A stretch of 64,000 bases of DNA from a bacterium D16-50 (GTDB lineage: Bacteria; Bacillota; Clostridia; Lachnospirales; Lachnospiraceae), in NCBI GenBank assembly GCA_003612485.1, contig RAZA01000016.1, forward strand, positions 20,375 through 84,374, written 5' to 3'. Position 1 is the stretch's first letter. Each line of letters opens with the position of its first letter. This document shows, piece after piece, positions 61,958 to 64,000 of the stretch. A program made the position numbers and the translations under genes. The notes below the pieces were generated by a model. It did no database searches. It was not told the origin of the DNA and worked only from the letters and a program-made list of their open reading frames with translations.

Positions 61958-62698
61958 TTACCTGTGTTTTTGAGAAATTTGGCTTTTTGCGGAAGTGGGA
62001 ATCGATTGTTTTTTCTGGTGCAGGTACCGAGCCAGATACACGAAGGGCGTGTCCGCAATGCTTGTGACCACAAAAATAATATAGCTGGCGATAGCAATGG
62101 AAATCAGTGTCTTTGTATCATAGGTGCCCAAAAATGCGCCCCATGTGAACAGGACTGTGTTCAGAAGCTGGGATACCAGAGTGGAGCCATTATTCCGGAT
62201 CCACAAGAATTTCTTGGAGTCCCCGAACCTGCTACTGGTGAACGCCCACCATTTATGATATGCCCACACATCGAAAAGCTGGACAATGACGTATACAATA
62301 ATTCCTACCGCCATTAAGCGGGGGGTATTGGAGAAGACTGTGCGGATGGCCGGGGATGCAAAATCATTTTCATTTGGCACATACAGCATCCAAGACTGGC
62401 TTAAGAAAATGAAGATGACTGAAGTGGCAATCCCAAGGTAAACCGCAGTCTGGGCGGCTTTTTTCCCATAAAGCTCGCTCAAAATGTCCGTTACCAGAAA
62501 AGTTGAGGCAAATAGGATATTGCCCAGCGTCATTTCCATGCCGAAAGCAGTTACCATAATCAAAACTTCAATATTTGCCGCAATGGTAGCCAGCACAGTC
62601 CACAAATACAGCCCCTGCTCCTGAAACAGCCAGAATAGGAATACGACTGTGGAAAAAGTAAGTAATAAGGATACCAATAAAAGAATTTCATTCTGCAT
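61958..62698 (-). CDS. yhhQ: Queuosine precursor transporter, YhhQ (VUT/DUF165 family)
   Basis: 246 residues, six or seven membrane helices. Family markers: ILFASTFLVTDILSELYGKK, then YVIVQLFDVWAYHKWW and RNNGSTLVSQLLNTVLFTWG. YhhQ proteins import queuine, queuosine or preQ precursors for the modified base of tRNAs with GUN anticodons. The start overlaps the preceding radical SAM gene by 11 bases, so the two are coupled. The operon leader contains a preQ1-I-like riboswitch, in line with this function. A Ser/Lys/Gln-rich tail ends the protein. Confidence 0.94.
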   Translation of the reverse strand: MQNEILLLVSLLLTFSTVVFLFWLFQEQGLYLWTVLATIAANIEVLIMVTAFGMEMTLGNILFASTFLVTDILSELYGKKAAQTAVYLGIATSVIFIFLSQSWMLYVPNENDFASPAIRTVFSNTPRLMAVGIIVYVIVQLFDVWAYHKWWAFTSSRFGDSKKFLWIRNNGSTLVSQLLNTVLFTWGAFLGTYDTKTLISIAIASYIIFVVTSIADTPFVYLARYLHQKKQSIPTSAKSQISQKHR

Positions 62699-63422
62699 GT
62701 TCTACAACGCCTCCTACGCCGAAAGCAGTATTTTCCATTAAAATATCTACCCGGCTGTTTTCTATGTATTTTGGATAAAGTTCCTTGGTGAAACTTGCAA
62801 TGACATGGGGGTCTGGCTTGATGGGCTTTTTGTTTTCCTGCATAATGTTGACGCATACCCGCTCAAAATAGGCAAGGCCGGTTTGAATGTCCCTGTCCAT
62901 GCTTTCCGCAGTCTGACCGGGGATGCCCTGCAGCAGGCAGACCTCGTCAAAATATTCCGCCAGTTCCTCCGGGGAACGGGCGTCAATGCCTTTATCCAGA
63001 TAGCTTTCCCGGAATAGGGCATCAAAGGTTTCTACGCCGGTTTTCACCTTCAGTTCAATCCCATGGGCTGCAAAACGCTTGCGGAATGGGAGAATTGCCT
63101 CCCGGTGCCGCCAGTGGCACTCAAAATGCACTTGGGTGATATGGCAGTCTTTGCAGACTGTCTCAATCAGTGCAAGGGTTTCCTCATCCAAGTCCACAAA
63201 ACTGCCGGAATTAATCACCTCAAGTTTATAGTGGATGCCAGTAACTTTTTCAAGCTGTTTCCGGTTCAGGGCAAAATTTGCGCTGCTGTCCGGGGAAGAA
63301 TCAAGATGGTAGTCGCAGAAGCGGCACCGCCTCCAAGAACAGCCAAGTCCCCGCAGCATTACGATTTCACGGGGATTTTTTTCATTGATGACCGCATAGC
63401 GGTTTGGGTTAAAATCTTCCAT
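62688..63422 (-). CDS. Radical SAM protein of queuosine salvage, QueL-like
   Basis: 244 residues. The cluster-binding segment reads LRGLGCSWRRCRFCDYHLDS, i.e. Cys-x4-Cys-x2-Cys instead of the usual Cys-x3-Cys-x2-Cys. Strands typical of the SAM barrel follow (KLEVINSGSFVDLDEETL, TQVHFECHWRHR, ELKVKTGVETFDA). In Clostridioides difficile a radical SAM lyase (QueL) releases queuine from queuosine and works with a YhhQ transporter; this gene is coupled to yhhQ and sits behind a preQ1-I-like element, so the same role is likely but unproven. Start at 63422 has AAGGA. No queuosine kinase or tgt gene is adjacent. Confidence 0.88.
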   Translation of the reverse strand: MEDFNPNRYAVINEKNPREIVMLRGLGCSWRRCRFCDYHLDSSPDSSANFALNRKQLEKVTGIHYKLEVINSGSFVDLDEETLALIETVCKDCHITQVHFECHWRHREAILPFRKRFAAHGIELKVKTGVETFDALFRESYLDKGIDARSPEELAEYFDEVCLLQGIPGQTAESMDRDIQTGLAYFERVCVNIMQENKKPIKPDPHVIASFTKELYPKYIENSRVDILMENTAFGVGGVVEHAE

Positions 63423-63546
63423 GGCACTTCCTTTCTGTGCAGCTAAAAATGTGCACAATGAATCTCATTGTTTATCAGTTCTGGATGCAAGAACAAGGCA
63501 GGCAAGCCCACATCATTTTCCAGTAACACGATCTTTCCTGTGAAAT

Positions 63547-63569
63547 AAAAAAAGCACGCAGAACGTGCC
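63547..63569 (-). terminator. Intrinsic terminator of the riboswitch leader
   Basis: Minus-strand stem gcacg..cgtgc (63564-63568 with 63554-63558) extended by GGG, followed by seven T's (63547-63553). It lies 60-80 bases downstream of the aptamer and 125 bases upstream of the radical SAM start, in the right place for ligand-controlled termination. Other leader stems: gcacaag/cttgtgc at 63593-63609 and an AAAACGG/CCGTTTT pairing. Confidence 0.75.
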
Positions 63570-63630
63570 CATACAGAAAAACGGTTTTTCCGGCACAAGG
63601 GGCTTGTGCAGAATCCTTCCGTTTTTATAT

Positions 63631-63671
63631 CCCTAGTTTTGTTTAAAGACAGGATGGTCACGAACTGTCTT
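63631..63671 (-). ncRNA. preQ1-I riboswitch aptamer candidate
   Basis: On the minus strand P1 is AAGACAG (63665-63671) / CTGTCTT (63646-63652), enclosing the loop TTCGTGACCATC. It is followed by the A-rich tail TTAAACAAAACTAGGG (63631-63646). This matches the preQ1-I architecture: short P1, a loop starting UUC or UCG and containing ACC/AAC, and a tail such as UUAACAAAACAAGG that forms the H-type pseudoknot. The genes it precedes salvage queuosine precursors. Transcript start is predicted about 43 bases upstream, with a GCAGAT/ATCTGC stem between. Assigned by eye; a covariance-model search would settle it. Confidence 0.78.
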
Positions 63672-63720
63672 ATGCAATTGTCTTGCCATACCATGCAGGC
63701 AGATTGCCTATCTGCGGGGT

Positions 63721-63749
63721 ATTCTACCACATTGGAACTGCATTTGCAA
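63721..63749 (-). promoter_or_regulatory. Promoter of the queuosine salvage operon
   Basis: Minus-strand -35 TTGCAA (63744-63749), exactly 17 bases, -10 TAGAAT (63721-63726). A perfect 15-base palindrome ggaaaattattttcc (63752-63766) lies just upstream and overlaps the stop of the preceding fragment. Confidence 0.75.
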
Positions 63750-63757
63750 GGGGAAAA

Positions 63758-63870
63758 TTATTTTCCGCTGCCCGGGGTCCCCATACGCCCCGGCTGAACA
63801 GTTTTGGCAGATTCTTCAATCGCATTGATAAACATCTCCACTTGTTCCTTGCGAGGCTGTAAATCATCAC
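63758..63870 (-). pseudogene. C-terminal fragment of an unidentified gene at the element border
   Basis: A minus-strand frame reads DLQPRKEQVEMFINAIEESA, then KTVQPGRMGTPGSGK before a stop at 63758. To the right it runs into the hairpin series, where an in-frame stop appears near 63917. Probably the tail of a gene cut by the mobile element, or the last codons of an element gene. Not recognised. Confidence 0.3.
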
Positions 63871-64000
63871 CACCCGTCAAACGGGTGGTTTGCTCTGCGG
63901 CTATAAGCCGCTGTTACCGGCCAGTGCTAAAAGACGCTGGCTTTCACTTTGTTCAAGCCACTACGCCCTTGACTCGTCGCCGCCCTTCAAAGGGCGTTCG
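63869..64000. mobile_element. Probable end of an IS200/IS605-type element (hairpin series)
   Basis: Compact stem-loops follow one another: accacccgt/acgggtggt with loop CAA (63869-63889), gcggc/gccgc (63897-63911), an imperfect ccagtg/cgctgg stem, ggct/agcc (about 63939-63959) and cgccctt/agggcg with loop CAA (63981-63996). Short subterminal hairpins with 3-base loops are the recognition structures of single-strand (Y1) transposases, and structured RNAs also lie at such ends. No transposase is inside the window; it would be to the right. Family assignment is from structure only. Confidence 0.45.

Noticed and set aside
23448..63725. 13-base identity GAATACCCCGCAG shared by the hairpin at 23448 and the promoter region near 63713
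   Set aside because: Matches of this length are expected by chance in 64 kb compared on both strands, and the flanks differ.
63443..63730. 95-codon frame upstream of the radical SAM gene
   Set aside because: It runs through the preQ1-I-like aptamer and the terminator, so it is leader RNA.
1..64000. CRISPR arrays, tRNA and rRNA genes
   Set aside because: No regularly spaced identical repeats with unique spacers, no tRNA T-arm/CCA-like cloverleaf and no rRNA landmarks were seen when reading both strands; a dedicated search was not possible.

Overview
The window looks like a chromosomal segment of a gut Clostridia, most likely Lachnospiraceae. Supporting this are the Gram-positive style lipoproteins, strong AGGAGG ribosome sites, a DUF4317 protein, MalF-type sugar importers with very large binding proteins, a multi-PAS hybrid kinase next to a FecBCD importer, and BceAB/FtsX-type peptide transporters. 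No rRNA, tRNA or CRISPR array was recognised. Family assignments come from reading motifs, not from searches.

Layout. 0-11.3 kb is a carbohydrate-use locus: a MalF-type permease (cut by the left edge), two extracellular binding proteins, a FucU/RbsD mutarotase, an aldo/keto reductase and a zinc alcohol dehydrogenase, with an AraC-type and a LacI-type regulator alongside. 11.4-31.8 kb is mostly housekeeping: a TPR lipoprotein, MscL, TatD, DUF4317, xylulokinase, a hybrid histidine kinase, a FecBCD-type importer, a four-module FAD/rhodanese/sulfite-reductase-like/ferredoxin fusion, a VanW protein, RecQ and a GH78 alpha-L-rhamnosidase. 31.9-38.3 kb is a minus-strand run in which a small sigma factor and a membrane protein sit between two ABC-2 transporter sets, one of which has a frameshifted permease. 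The run ends with DUF1905 and DUF2200 genes that have their own promoter.

38.5-59.4 kb is export and envelope defence: a heterodimeric ABC exporter, then two modules each made of an OmpR regulator, a histidine kinase, two FtsX-like permeases and a LolD/BceA-like ATPase. A second sigma factor with its probable membrane anti-sigma factor follows. Three promoter regions here carry the same 11-bp direct-repeat motif, which may be the regulators' binding site.

From about 48 kb the DNA is visibly richer in A+T and holds gene debris: a tocopherol-cyclase-like remnant, a TnpW-like fragment, an Rpn-type nuclease, an AMMECR1-domain fragment, and integrase and excisionase remnants. The right end holds a queuosine-precursor salvage operon (a radical SAM protein resembling QueL, then a YhhQ transporter). 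Its leader contains a clear promoter, a sequence matching the preQ1-I riboswitch core and an intrinsic terminator. The last 130 bases form a hairpin series typical of an IS200/IS605-type end whose transposase would lie beyond the window. The best leads are the riboswitch-controlled salvage operon with its atypical radical SAM cysteine spacing, and the four-module redox fusion.
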